Positions 36,366 to 44,460 of a DNA stretch of 64,000 bases are shown here, piece after piece. The notes beneath the pieces were generated by a model that was not told the origin of the DNA, did no database searches, and saw only the letters and a program-made list of their open reading frames with translations. The position numbers and the translations under genes are program-made. Position 1 is the stretch's first letter. The number at the start of each line of letters is the position of its first letter. This DNA comes from Coralloluteibacterium thermophilum (GTDB lineage: Bacteria > Pseudomonadota > Gammaproteobacteria > Xanthomonadales > Xanthomonadaceae), in the NCBI RefSeq assembly GCF_042654365.1, contig NZ_JBHSGG010000043.1, positions 1 to 64,000 of the forward strand. Reading direction: 5' to 3'.

Positions 36366-39300
36366 ATGCGTCTGTCCGATATCTCGATCCAGCGGCCGGT
36401 CTTCGCGACCGTCCTGAGCCTCCTGCTGGTGGTGCTCGGGGTGATGGCCTTCACCCGGCTCACCCTGCGCGAACTGCCCGCCATCGACCCGCCCATCGTG
36501 TCGGTGGACGTGAACTACCCCGGCGCCTCCGCGGCGGTGGTGGAGACCCGCATCACCCAGTTGCTGGAGGACGCGCTCGCCGGCATCGAGGGCATCGACA
36601 TGATCGAGTCGCGCAGCCGCAACGGCCGCGCGAGCGTGACCATCGAGTTCACCCTCAACCGCGACATCGAGGCGGCCGCCAACGACGTGCGCGACGCCAT
36701 CAGCCGGATCATGGACCGCCTGCCGGACGAGGCCGACGCGCCCGAGGTGGCCAAGGTCGAGAGCGACTCCGAGGTCGTGCTCTGGCTCAACATGAACGCC
36801 GAGGGGCGCGACACCCTCGAACTCACCGACTACGCCGAGCGCTACGTGGTGGACCGCCTGTCCGCGCTCGAGGGCGTGGCGCGCGTGCAGATCGGCGGAC
36901 GCCAGCGCTACGCCATGCGCGTCTGGCTCGACCGCGAGGCGCTGGCGGCGCGCGGGCTGACGGTGGCCGATGTCGAGGGCGCCCTGCGCCAGGAGAACAT
37001 CGAGCTGCCGGCGGGCCGCCTGGAGTCGCTCGACCGCGACTTCACCCTGCGCGTGGAGCGCCGCTACCTGGCGCCCGAGGACTTCCGCAACATCCCGCTG
37101 GCGCGCGGCGACGACGGCTACGTGGTGCGCGTCGGCGACGTGGCGCGCGTGGAGCGCGCGGCCGAGGAGCCGCGCGCCTACTTCCGCAGCAACGGCCAGT
37201 CCAACGTCGGCCTGGGCATCGTCAAGACGTCCACGGCGAACAGCCTCGACGTGGCGCGCGCCGCCCGCGAGGAGGCCGCGCGCATCCAGGAGACGCTGCC
37301 GGAAGGCATGTCGATCTTCGTCGCCTTCGACAGCACCCAGTTCATCGAGGCGGCGGTCGAGCGGGTGTACTGGACCCTGGCCGAGGCCGGCATCCTCGTG
37401 GTGCTGGTGATCTTCCTGTTCCTGGGCAGCGTGCGTTCGGCGCTGATCCCCGCGGTGACCCTCCCGGTCTGCCTGGTCGCTGCCTTCATCGCGCTGTACG
37501 CCTTCGGCTTCACCATCAACCTGCTCACGCTGCTGGCGCTGGTGCTGTGCATCGGCCTGGTGGTGGACGACGCCATCGTCGTGCTCGAGAACGTGCAGCG
37601 CCGCGTCGACCTGGGCGAGCCGCCGCTGGTGGCGGCCAAGCGCGGCACGCGGCAGGTGGCTTTCGCGGTCATCGCCACGACCGCGGTGCTGGTGGCGGTG
37701 TTCCTGCCGGTGGGCTTCATGGAGGGCAACATCGGGCGCCTGTTCCGCGAGCTGTCCGTGGCGCTCGCCGCGGCGGTGGCGCTGTCGGCCTTCGTGGCGC
37801 TCACGCTGACGCCGATGATGTGCTCCAAGCTGGTCCGCCGGCAGGAGAAGCCGCTGGGCTTCAACGCCTGGATCGAGCGCCAGCTGACCCGCCTCACCGA
37901 CGGCTACCGCCGCGTGATCGGCCGCACCGTCGGCCGCCCGCTGCTGTTCGGCGGCGTGCTGCTGGCGACCCTCGCCGCCAGCCTGCTCATGCTGCGCCTG
38001 GTGCCCAGCGAGCTGGCGCCGGCCGAGGACCGCGGCTCGTTCTTCGTCTCGGTGGTGGGGCCGGAAGGCGCGGGCTACGACTACACCGTGCAGCAGATGC
38101 AGCAGGTGGAGCAGGTGCTGTTCGGCTTCCTCGGCGACGACCAGCCGCTGCAGCGCGTGAACACGCGCGCGCCCGCGGGCTGGGGCGGCAGCGAGGAGAT
38201 GCACACCGGCCAGGCCATCGTGTTCATGAAGGACTGGCGCCAGCGCGACGTGAGCACCGCCCAGGCGGTGCAGCAGGTCAGCGGCCAGCTCGCCGAGATC
38301 CCCGGCGTGCGCGCCATCGCGATGTCGGGCGGTGGCCTGGTGCGCACCCGCGGCCAGCCGGTGCAGCTCGTGCTGGGCGGCCCCGACTACGAGGAGCTCG
38401 CGCTCTGGCGCGACCGCATGCTCGCCCGGATGGAGGCCAATCCCGGCCTGCAGGGCGCCGATTCCGACTACAAGGAGACGCGCCCGCAGCTGCGCGTGCA
38501 GATCGACCAGGTGCGCGCTGCGGACATGGGTGTCTCCACGCAGGAGATCGGCCGCACCCTCGAGACCATGATGGGTTCGCGCCGCGTCACCACCTTCGTG
38601 GAGGACGGCGAGGAGTACGAGGTCATGCTGCAGGCGCAGCCGGACAACCGCGCGTCGCCGTCCGACCTCGACAACCTCTACGTGCGCTCGCAGCGCACCG
38701 GCGAGCTGGTGCCGCTGGCCAACCTGGTGACCCTCTCCGAGATCGCCGAGCCGGGCCAGTTCAACCGCTTCAACCGCCTGCGTGCGATCACCCTCTCGGC
38801 GCGGCTCAACCCCGGCTACACCCTCGGCGAGGCCCTGACCTGGCTGCAGCAGGTCGCGGCCGAGGAACTGCCCGAGTACGCCCAGCTCGACTACAAGGGC
38901 GAGTCGCGCGAGTACCAGAAGGCGGGCGGCGCGGTGGTGTTCACCTTCATCGCCGCGATGCTCATCGTCTACCTGGTGCTGGCGGCGCAGTTCGAGAGCT
39001 TCATCCATCCGCTGGTCATCATGCTCACCGTGCCGCTGGCCCTGCTCGGCGCGCTGTTGGGCCTGGCGGTCACCGGCGGCACGCTCAACCTGTTCAGCCA
39101 GATCGGCATCGTCATGCTGGTCGGACTGGCGGCGAAGAACGGCATCCTCATCGTGGAGTTCGCCAACCAGCTGCGCGACGAGGGCAAGGCGGTGGTCGAG
39201 GCGATCAGCGAGGCCGCGGCGACCCGCCTCCGGCCGATCCTGATGACGTCCATCGCCACCATCGCCGGCGCGGTGCCGCTGGTGCTCGCGGGCGGCCCCG

Positions 39301-39488
39301 GCTCGGCCAGCCGCGCCACCATCGGCGTGGTGCTGATCTTCGGCGTGGCCTTCTCGACCCTGCTCTCGCTGTTCGTGGTGCCGGCCTTCTATGCGCTGCT
39401 GGCGCCGTTCACCCGCTCGCCCGAAGCGCTGGCGCAGGAGATCGAGCGGCTGGAGAAGGAGACCCCGGCCGTCGGCGGCCACGCCTGA
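36366..39488 (+). CDS. RND multidrug efflux pump, HAE-1 family
   Basis: The 1040 residues are the length of proton-driven tripartite drug pumps (AcrB/MexF type). There are 12 membrane helices, the first at about 10-30; the proton-relay motif GLVVDDAIVVLENVQRR is in helix 4 (two adjacent Asp) and a Lys in helix 10 (LVGLAAKNGILIVEFANQ). Two large periplasmic loops follow helices 1 and 7. The GLVVDDAIVVxEN motif separates it from the metal-exporting CzcA at 55810. No outer-membrane partner gene follows, so it may use a shared TolC-like channel. Confidence 0.95.
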   Translation: MRLSDISIQRPVFATVLSLLLVVLGVMAFTRLTLRELPAIDPPIVSVDVNYPGASAAVVETRITQLLEDALAGIEGIDMIESRSRNGRASVTIEFTLNRDIEAAANDVRDAISRIMDRLPDEADAPEVAKVESDSEVVLWLNMNAEGRDTLELTDYAERYVVDRLSALEGVARVQIGGRQRYAMRVWLDREALAARGLTVADVEGALRQENIELPAGRLESLDRDFTLRVERRYLAPEDFRNIPLARGDDGYVVRVGDVARVERAAEEPRAYFRSNGQSNVGLGIVKTSTANSLDVARAAREEAARIQETLPEGMSIFVAFDSTQFIEAAVERVYWTLAEAGILVVLVIFLFLGSVRSALIPAVTLPVCLVAAFIALYAFGFTINLLTLLALVLCIGLVVDDAIVVLENVQRRVDLGEPPLVAAKRGTRQVAFAVIATTAVLVAVFLPVGFMEGNIGRLFRELSVALAAAVALSAFVALTLTPMMCSKLVRRQEKPLGFNAWIERQLTRLTDGYRRVIGRTVGRPLLFGGVLLATLAASLLMLRLVPSELAPAEDRGSFFVSVVGPEGAGYDYTVQQMQQVEQVLFGFLGDDQPLQRVNTRAPAGWGGSEEMHTGQAIVFMKDWRQRDVSTAQAVQQVSGQLAEIPGVRAIAMSGGGLVRTRGQPVQLVLGGPDYEELALWRDRMLARMEANPGLQGADSDYKETRPQLRVQIDQVRAADMGVSTQEIGRTLETMMGSRRVTTFVEDGEEYEVMLQAQPDNRASPSDLDNLYVRSQRTGELVPLANLVTLSEIAEPGQFNRFNRLRAITLSARLNPGYTLGEALTWLQQVAAEELPEYAQLDYKGESREYQKAGGAVVFTFIAAMLIVYLVLAAQFESFIHPLVIMLTVPLALLGALLGLAVTGGTLNLFSQIGIVMLVGLAAKNGILIVEFANQLRDEGKAVVEAISEAAATRLRPILMTSIATIAGAVPLVLAGGPGSASRATIGVVLIFGVAFSTLLSLFVVPAFYALLAPFTRSPEALAQEIERLEKETPAVGGHA

Positions 39489-39499
39489 CGACGACACCT

Positions 39500-39535
39500 G
39501 CCGGCCCGGCCGCTGCGCTGCGGCGGCGGGCCGGC
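39500..39535 (+). terminator. Probable terminator after the RND pump gene
   Basis: GCCGGCCCG and CGGGCCGGC pair over 9 bp, with an inner GCCGC/GCGGC stem, a TGCGCT loop and a 2-nt bulge. No long T tract follows. Confidence 0.5.
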
Positions 39536-39599
39536 TTCGTGCCGCGTTCATCGCGAGCGGGCACAATCGGCGGCTGTTTCTTCGTCAACGCGAACGCCG

Positions 39600-40829
39600 A
39601 TGCGCCATCGCCTGTACGCCGTCCTCGCCCTCGTCTGCCTGCTCGTCGCGCCGGCCGCGGCGCAGGCCGCACGCACACCGACCTACGACGTGGACTACCT
39701 CGTGCGCTTCCTCCCCGGGGAGAAGGCCGCCGACGTGACCATCCGCGTGCGCCAGGGCAGCGGCAGCCTGCGCACCCTCGACCTCGACATGCCGGCCGCA
39801 CGCTATACCCGCATCGAGGGCGACGGCGGGGTCGAGCGCGACGGCGACCGCGTCGTCTGGGACGTGCCGGACGACGGCGGCGCGCTGCGCTACCGCTACG
39901 AGATCGACCGCCGCCGCCGCGACGGCGGCTACGACGCGCGCATCACCGACGACTGGGTCATCGTGCGCGGCGACAGCCTGGTGCCGTCCGCCCGCACCCG
40001 CACGACCCGCGGTGCGCGCTCCGAGGCGACGCTGCGTTTCGAGCTGCCGGCCGACTGGGGCGTCGACACCCAGTGGGAGGACATCGACCGGACCAGCTTC
40101 AGGGTGAGCAATCCCGACCGCAGCCTCGCCCGGCCGACCGGCTGGGTGATCGCCGGCGAGCTCGGCATCCGCCGCGAGCGTCTCGACGGAACCCTGGTGA
40201 GCGTCGCGGCGCCGCGCGGCGACGCCATGCGCCGCAACGAGATCCTGGCGATGCTCAACCTGGTCCTGCCGGAGATGAAGGAGAGCTTCGGCAGCCTGCC
40301 GCCGAAGCTGCTGATCGTCGGCGCCGGCGATCCGATGTGGCGCGGCGGGCTGTCCGCGCCGATGTCGCTGTACATGCATTCGGCCCGGCCGCTGATCAGC
40401 GAGAACGGCTCCAGCACCCTCGTCCACGAGGTGGTCCACGTGGTGACGCGCGTGCGCGGCGCCGGCCGCGACCGCTGGATCGGCGAGGGCATCGCCGACT
40501 ACTACGGCATGCGCCTGCTCAACCAGGTCGGCATGCTGAGCGACAGCCGCTACGCCCGCGCCATCGAATGGATGGAGGATCGCGGCAAGGACATCGATTC
40601 GCTGGAAGGCACGCTCGCACAGGGCGCGCTGCGCGCGCGCGCGGTGATCCTGTTCCGCGACCTCGACGCCGAGATCCGCGAGGCCACCGACGGCGAGCGC
40701 GATCTCGACGGCGTGGTGCGCGAGCTCATGAAGAAGGGCAGCGTACGCACCGCCGACGTCCGCGCCGCGGCGGAGGCCGTGCTAGGACGGCCCGCCAGGA
40801 CCCTCGACACGCCGCTGCTGGACTACTAG
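39600..40829 (+). CDS. Secreted gluzincin metalloprotease, M61-like
   Basis: The 409 residues have a signal peptide (cleavage near AQAA), a beta-rich N-terminal half with YDVDYLVRFLPGEKAADVTIRV, and a zinc protease core: HEVVH at 276-280 and the third ligand Glu in WIGEGIADYYG (about residue 296). This combination is the gluzincin layout seen in M61 glycyl aminopeptidases and M1-like enzymes. It lacks the PDZ domain common in M61 proteins and is shorter than the usual 600 residues. The N-terminal beta region fits the M61 N-terminal domain. No clear operon partner. Confidence 0.8.
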   Translation: MRHRLYAVLALVCLLVAPAAAQAARTPTYDVDYLVRFLPGEKAADVTIRVRQGSGSLRTLDLDMPAARYTRIEGDGGVERDGDRVVWDVPDDGGALRYRYEIDRRRRDGGYDARITDDWVIVRGDSLVPSARTRTTRGARSEATLRFELPADWGVDTQWEDIDRTSFRVSNPDRSLARPTGWVIAGELGIRRERLDGTLVSVAAPRGDAMRRNEILAMLNLVLPEMKESFGSLPPKLLIVGAGDPMWRGGLSAPMSLYMHSARPLISENGSSTLVHEVVHVVTRVRGAGRDRWIGEGIADYYGMRLLNQVGMLSDSRYARAIEWMEDRGKDIDSLEGTLAQGALRARAVILFRDLDAEIREATDGERDLDGVVRELMKKGSVRTADVRAAAEAVLGRPARTLDTPLLDY

Positions 40830-40888
40830 AACGCATACGCGCGGAAGACGGATCGCGCCGCAGGAGCGGGCGTCCGTGGGGCCGCTGG

Positions 40889-40947
40889 GGCCGGACCTGC
40901 CGGTCGCGGTCCGGCCGATGGCGCTCGACGGGCCCGAGGGGCCCGTC
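40889..40947. terminator. Two hairpins between convergent peptidase genes
   Basis: GGCCGGACC pairs with GGTCCGGCC (40889-40916) across a 10-nt loop, and GACGGGCCC pairs with GGGCCCGTC (40927-40947) around GAG. Both lie between the convergent M61-like and M28 genes; no T tract is visible. Confidence 0.5.
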
Positions 40948-40957
40948 GCGAGGGCGG

Positions 40958-42385
40958 TCAGTCGCCGCCGGTCCTCGGCGCGCTGCCGAAGTCGCCCTCG
41001 GCCTCGGCGGCCAGGTAGGCGAAGACCGCGTAGGCCGCGACCTGCTGGTCGAGCGCGGCCGGCTCGATCTTGTCGAGCGTGTCGTTCGCGGTGTGGTGGT
41101 AGTCGAAGTAGTCGGTGCCGTCCTGCGCGAGCTGGGCCCAGGCCATGCCGCGCTGGACCATCGGCCCGACGTCCGGGCCCGGGCTGCCGCCCTCGGCCTC
41201 GTAGGCGATGCCGATCGGGGCGAGCACCTCGCCGATCCGCGCGATGGCCTCGCGGGCCTCGGGCTTCACGCCCGCGCGCAGCGCGTAGATGCGGCCCGCG
41301 CCGAAGTCGCTCTCGGCGCCGATGATCTGCCGGGCGATGTCGCCCCCGTGCTCGCGCGCATAGGCATAGGCGCCGATCAGGCCCTGTTCCTCGTTGGCGA
41401 AGGCGATCACGCGGACGGTGCGCTTCGGGCGCTCGGGCAGCGCGGCGATCAGGCGGCCCGCTTCCATGGTGATGGCGATGCCCGCGCCGTCGTCGATGGC
41501 GCCGGTGCCCAGGTCCCAGGAGTCGAGGTGGCCGCCGATGAAGACGATCTCGTCGGGCCGTTCGCTGCCGACGATCTCGCCGATCACGTTGTGCGAGGTG
41601 TACTCGCCGCGGGTCTCGGCGTCGATGTCCAGGCGCACCCGGACCGGCTGGCCGCGTTCCAGGATGCGGGCGAGCTGGTCGGCGTCCGGGATGGAGAGCG
41701 CGGCCGCCGGGATGGGTGTCACGTCGTCGGCGTAGCGCATCATGCCGGTGTGCGGCATGCGGGCGGAGTCGGTGCCGATGGAGCGGATGAGCACGGCGCG
41801 GGCGCCGTGGCGCGAGGCCTCGTTGGCGCCCTGGCTGCGGGCACCGACCACCCGGCCGTAGCCGCGGCCGTCGCGGAAGCGCTCCATCTTCTGGTCGATG
41901 AAGGCGATGCGGCCGCGCACGCTCGCCGGGTCGGCGGCCTTCAGTTCGTCGAGGCTGCCGAAGCGCACCACCTCGGCCTCGATGGCCTCGCCGCCGGTGC
42001 CGACGCTGCCGCCGAGGGCGGTGATCAGCAGCGGCTGCGGGAACGGCGCCACCACCTCCGCACGCTCGTGCCCGCGGTGCCAGACGGGGAAGGTCACCGG
42101 CTCCAGCCGCACACGGTCGTAGCCCAGGGCGCGGAAGCGTTCCTCGGCCCAGGCCACGGCGCGGGCATCGGCCTCGGTGCCGGCCATGCGCGGCCCGATC
42201 TCGGTCGTCAGGGACTCGACGATCCCGAACGCACCGGTGCCCGCCATCGCGCTGTCGCGCAGCGCGACGGCGGTGCCGATGGCTTCGTCCGGGATGCGGG
42301 TGCCGCCTTCCTGCGCGGACAGGGGCAGGGCGAACGACAGGGCGACGACGAGTGCGCCGAGGCGCCGGGGCAGGGGAACGCGCAT
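40958..42385 (-). CDS. Secreted M28-family aminopeptidase
   Basis: The 475-residue protein has a signal peptide (cleavage after LPLSA), a PA domain (about 130-250, with GTGGEAIEAEVV and HGARAVLIRS) and a di-zinc M28 catalytic domain. The zinc ligands can be read in FIGGHLDSWDLGTGAIDDGAGI (His, Asp), FANEEQGLIGAYAY (catalytic Glu, Glu) and AESDFGAGRI (Asp), with FDYHHTANDTLDKI near the end (His). This fits PA-domain M28 carboxy- or aminopeptidases of gammaproteobacteria. It converges with the M61-like gene. Confidence 0.92.
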   Translation of the reverse strand: MRVPLPRRLGALVVALSFALPLSAQEGGTRIPDEAIGTAVALRDSAMAGTGAFGIVESLTTEIGPRMAGTEADARAVAWAEERFRALGYDRVRLEPVTFPVWHRGHERAEVVAPFPQPLLITALGGSVGTGGEAIEAEVVRFGSLDELKAADPASVRGRIAFIDQKMERFRDGRGYGRVVGARSQGANEASRHGARAVLIRSIGTDSARMPHTGMMRYADDVTPIPAAALSIPDADQLARILERGQPVRVRLDIDAETRGEYTSHNVIGEIVGSERPDEIVFIGGHLDSWDLGTGAIDDGAGIAITMEAGRLIAALPERPKRTVRVIAFANEEQGLIGAYAYAREHGGDIARQIIGAESDFGAGRIYALRAGVKPEAREAIARIGEVLAPIGIAYEAEGGSPGPDVGPMVQRGMAWAQLAQDGTDYFDYHHTANDTLDKIEPAALDQQVAAYAVFAYLAAEAEGDFGSAPRTGGD

Positions 42386-42500
42386 GCAGGGCTCCGGTAG
42401 TGGCGGGGCGCCCGGCGCCCGAGGGGGCGCCGGCCGAAACCGCCGAGTCTACCGATCGCGGGTCCTGCGTCCCGTGCCGAAAGGCCGATGGCGCGCGGCC

Positions 42501-42941
42501 TCAGGGGCTGGCGCCGCTGCCGCTCCTGGCCTTCAGCGCGTCGCGGATCTCCCGCAGCAGGACCACGTCCTCCGGCGGCTCGGCCGGCTGGGGCTCCGGC
42601 GGCGCCGGTTCGTTGCGCTTGAGCCGGTTGATGACCTTGACCACGAGGAAGATGGCGAAGGCCACGATCACGAACTGGATCAGCACGTTGATGAAGGCGC
42701 CGATGCCGATGGCGACGGCGGGGACGTCCTCGCCGGCGGCATTGACGGTCGCCTCGCGCAGGGGGATCACCCAGTCGGCGAAGTCCACGCCGCCGATCAG
42801 CAGGCCGATGGGCGGCATGATGATGAGGTCGACCAGGCCGGTGACGATCCTGCCGAACGCGGCACCGATCACGACGCCGACCGCGAGGTCGACGACGTTG
42901 CCGCGCATGGCGAATTCCTTGAACTCCTTGACGATGGACAT
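42501..42941 (-). CDS. mscL: Large-conductance mechanosensitive channel MscL
   Basis: MscL is the emergency valve that opens under hypo-osmotic shock. The 146 residues show the amphipathic start MSIVKEFKEFAMRGNVVDLAVGVVIGAAFGRIVTGLVDLIIMPP, a periplasmic loop, the second helix (FINVLIQFVIVAFAIFLVVKVINRLKR) and a cytoplasmic helix LLREIRDALK. These are the standard MscL blocks, with an extra Pro/Glu linker. CGGAGAG lies before the ATG. Confidence 0.96.
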   Translation of the reverse strand: MSIVKEFKEFAMRGNVVDLAVGVVIGAAFGRIVTGLVDLIIMPPIGLLIGGVDFADWVIPLREATVNAAGEDVPAVAIGIGAFINVLIQFVIVAFAIFLVVKVINRLKRNEPAPPEPQPAEPPEDVVLLREIRDALKARSGSGASP

Positions 42942-43005
42942 CGCGCTCTCCGGGGGCTGGGGGCGGAAGGGATGATGCGGGAAAAGAACGTCGTCCGGAA
43001 TCGTC

Positions 43006-43707
43006 TCAGCGAGGGCAGGGCGCGATGCTGCCCTCGAAGGCGATCAGCCCGTCGACGCCTGCACGGAAGCGGTCGCCCGGCTGCAGCGCGGCCACCCCGG
43101 CCGGCGTCCCCATGAAGATCAGGTCGCCCGCGCGCAGGTCGTACAGCGTGGACAGGGCATGCACGATCTCGGGCACGCCGAAGATCATCGCGTCCAGTCC
43201 GCTCTGCTGGCGGACTTCGCCGTTGACCTCCAGCCAGAGCCGCGCCGTCGGGCCGGGGACGGCCACGGACGCCGGCACCAGCGCGCTGGCGGGCGCCGAG
43301 GCGTCGAAGCCCTTGGCGGTGTCCCAGGGAAGGCCCTTCTGCTTGGCCGCGGCCTGCAGGTCGCGGCGGGTGAGGTCGAGGCCGACGCCGTAGCCGTAGA
43401 CCAGGTCCAGCGCCTCGTCCTGGGGCACCACGCCGGCGGCGTCGCGTCCCAGCGCCACCACCAGCTCCACCTCGTGGTGCAGCTCGCGGGTGCCCGGCGG
43501 GTAGGGCACGGTGCCGCCCCCGGGAACCAGCGCGTCGGCAGGCTTGTGGAAGAACACCGGGTTCCCGCGGTCCACGCTGGCGCCCATCTCGCGCGCGTGG
43601 TCGGCGAAGTTGCGGCCCACGCAGTAGATGCGGCGGACGGGGAAGCGGGCGTCGCTGCCCTGGACCGGCAGGGTCGCCTGCGCGGGGGCGGGAATCACGG
43701 TGTTCAT
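43006..43707 (-). CDS. Fumarylacetoacetate hydrolase (FAH) family protein
   Basis: The 233-residue protein is a metal-dependent C-C bond hydrolase of the FAH superfamily, like acylpyruvases (YcgM/FAHD1) or fumarylpyruvate hydrolase. It shows IYCVGRNFADHAREMG, PVFFHKPADALVP, the metal ligands Glu-x-Glu in HHEVELVVALG and an Asp in YGYGVGLDLTRRDLQ. FMGTPAGVAALQPGD is near the end. The ATG at 43707 was chosen (GAGGT 6 nt upstream); a GTG two codons earlier is possible. I cannot assign the substrate. Confidence 0.9.
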   Translation of the reverse strand: MNTVIPAPAQATLPVQGSDARFPVRRIYCVGRNFADHAREMGASVDRGNPVFFHKPADALVPGGGTVPYPPGTRELHHEVELVVALGRDAAGVVPQDEALDLVYGYGVGLDLTRRDLQAAAKQKGLPWDTAKGFDASAPASALVPASVAVPGPTARLWLEVNGEVRQQSGLDAMIFGVPEIVHALSTLYDLRAGDLIFMGTPAGVAALQPGDRFRAGVDGLIAFEGSIAPCPR

Positions 43708-43727
43708 GGGCACCTCGGATGACGGAC

Positions 43728-43755
43728 ACGAAAACGCCCGGCCGGGGCCGGGCGT
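43728..43755 (-). terminator. Minus-strand intrinsic terminator
   Basis: ACGCCCGGCC and GGCCGGGCGT form a 10-bp stem with a 2-nt centre; on the minus strand it is followed by TTTTCG. It fits termination of the small membrane protein gene starting at 44056. Confidence 0.65.
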
Positions 43756-43792
43756 CGTGATTGTCGCCGCGCGCGGCGCGCGACGCGAGGGT

Positions 43793-44056
43793 TCAGCGGG
43801 AGAGCATGGGGTCGCGCTTGCGGACCACGCGGTACTCGCCCTCGATCACGCCGTCGCGGTTGGGCGCCTCGACCGGCGCCCGCAGCTGCGCCGCGATCCG
43901 CCAGATCATGCCGGCGGCCAGCATCGCCAGGCCCACGAACAGGCCGAAGACCAGCAGCAGCGACAGCACCGCGACGCCGGCCACGCCGAGCGCGAACTTG
44001 GCGAGCGGATGGCGCGGCTTGCGCAGGTCGAACTGGACGAAACGGAAGCGGGACAT
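43793..44056 (-). CDS. Small membrane protein, 87 residues
   Basis: The sequence starts MSRFRFVQFDLRKPRHPLAKF, then has one long or two short membrane helices (about 24-52: GVAGVAVLSLLLVFGLFVGLAML), and ends with NRDGVIEGEYRVVRKRDPMLSR. It is probably a conserved membrane protein of xanthomonads. The GVIEGEYRVV tail is reminiscent of other small inner-membrane proteins, but I do not recognise a defined family. It is divergent from the Rieske gene and upstream of a terminator. Confidence 0.7.
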   Translation of the reverse strand: MSRFRFVQFDLRKPRHPLAKFALGVAGVAVLSLLLVFGLFVGLAMLAAGMIWRIAAQLRAPVEAPNRDGVIEGEYRVVRKRDPMLSR

Positions 44057-44116
44057 GGCACGGGCGTGGCAAGATTCCAGGTCGCAATTATGGGCGAATC
44101 CGTCCCGGAGAAAGTA

Positions 44117-44446
44117 ATGACCCCGTTAATCGAAGCCGCCGCCGTGGGCGAGGACGCCTACAGCCACGCCGAGGCGACGGTCGCGGGGGAGCCGGCCTCC
44201 CTGGTCCTGATCCGGGTCGAGGGGCAGGTGCGCGCCTGGCACAACGTCTGCCCCCATGCCGGGCGGCGCCTCGACTGGGCGCCGGGCCGGTTCCTGGTCG
44301 ACAAGGCCGGCCACCTGGTCTGCGCGGCGCACGGTGCGAGCTTCCGCCGGGCCGACGGCCTCTGCGTGGCGGGGCCCTGCAAGGGCCAGTCGCTGGTGGC
44401 GGTGGCGGTCGAGGAGCGCGACGGGCAGGTCTGGCTGGCCGACTAG
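44117..44446 (+). CDS. Rieske [2Fe-2S] domain protein
   Basis: The 109 residues form one Rieske ferredoxin-like domain. The cluster ligands are complete: C45-x-H47 in NVCPHAGRRLDW and C69-x-x-H72 in LVCAAHGASFRRADG. The ending VEERDGQVWLAD is typical of NirD/Rieske-type small proteins. GGAGAAAG lies 4 nt before the ATG. No reductase gene is adjacent, so its electron partner is unknown. Confidence 0.9.
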   Translation: MTPLIEAAAVGEDAYSHAEATVAGEPASLVLIRVEGQVRAWHNVCPHAGRRLDWAPGRFLVDKAGHLVCAAHGASFRRADGLCVAGPCKGQSLVAVAVEERDGQVWLAD

Positions 44447-44460
44447 CCGACGCCGCGGCG

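Noticed and set aside
36150..39566. An 1138-codon minus-strand open frame opposite the RND pump
   Set aside because: Its product is His/Arg/Gln-rich with no known domain. The plus strand encodes a full-length RND pump with the expected motifs.
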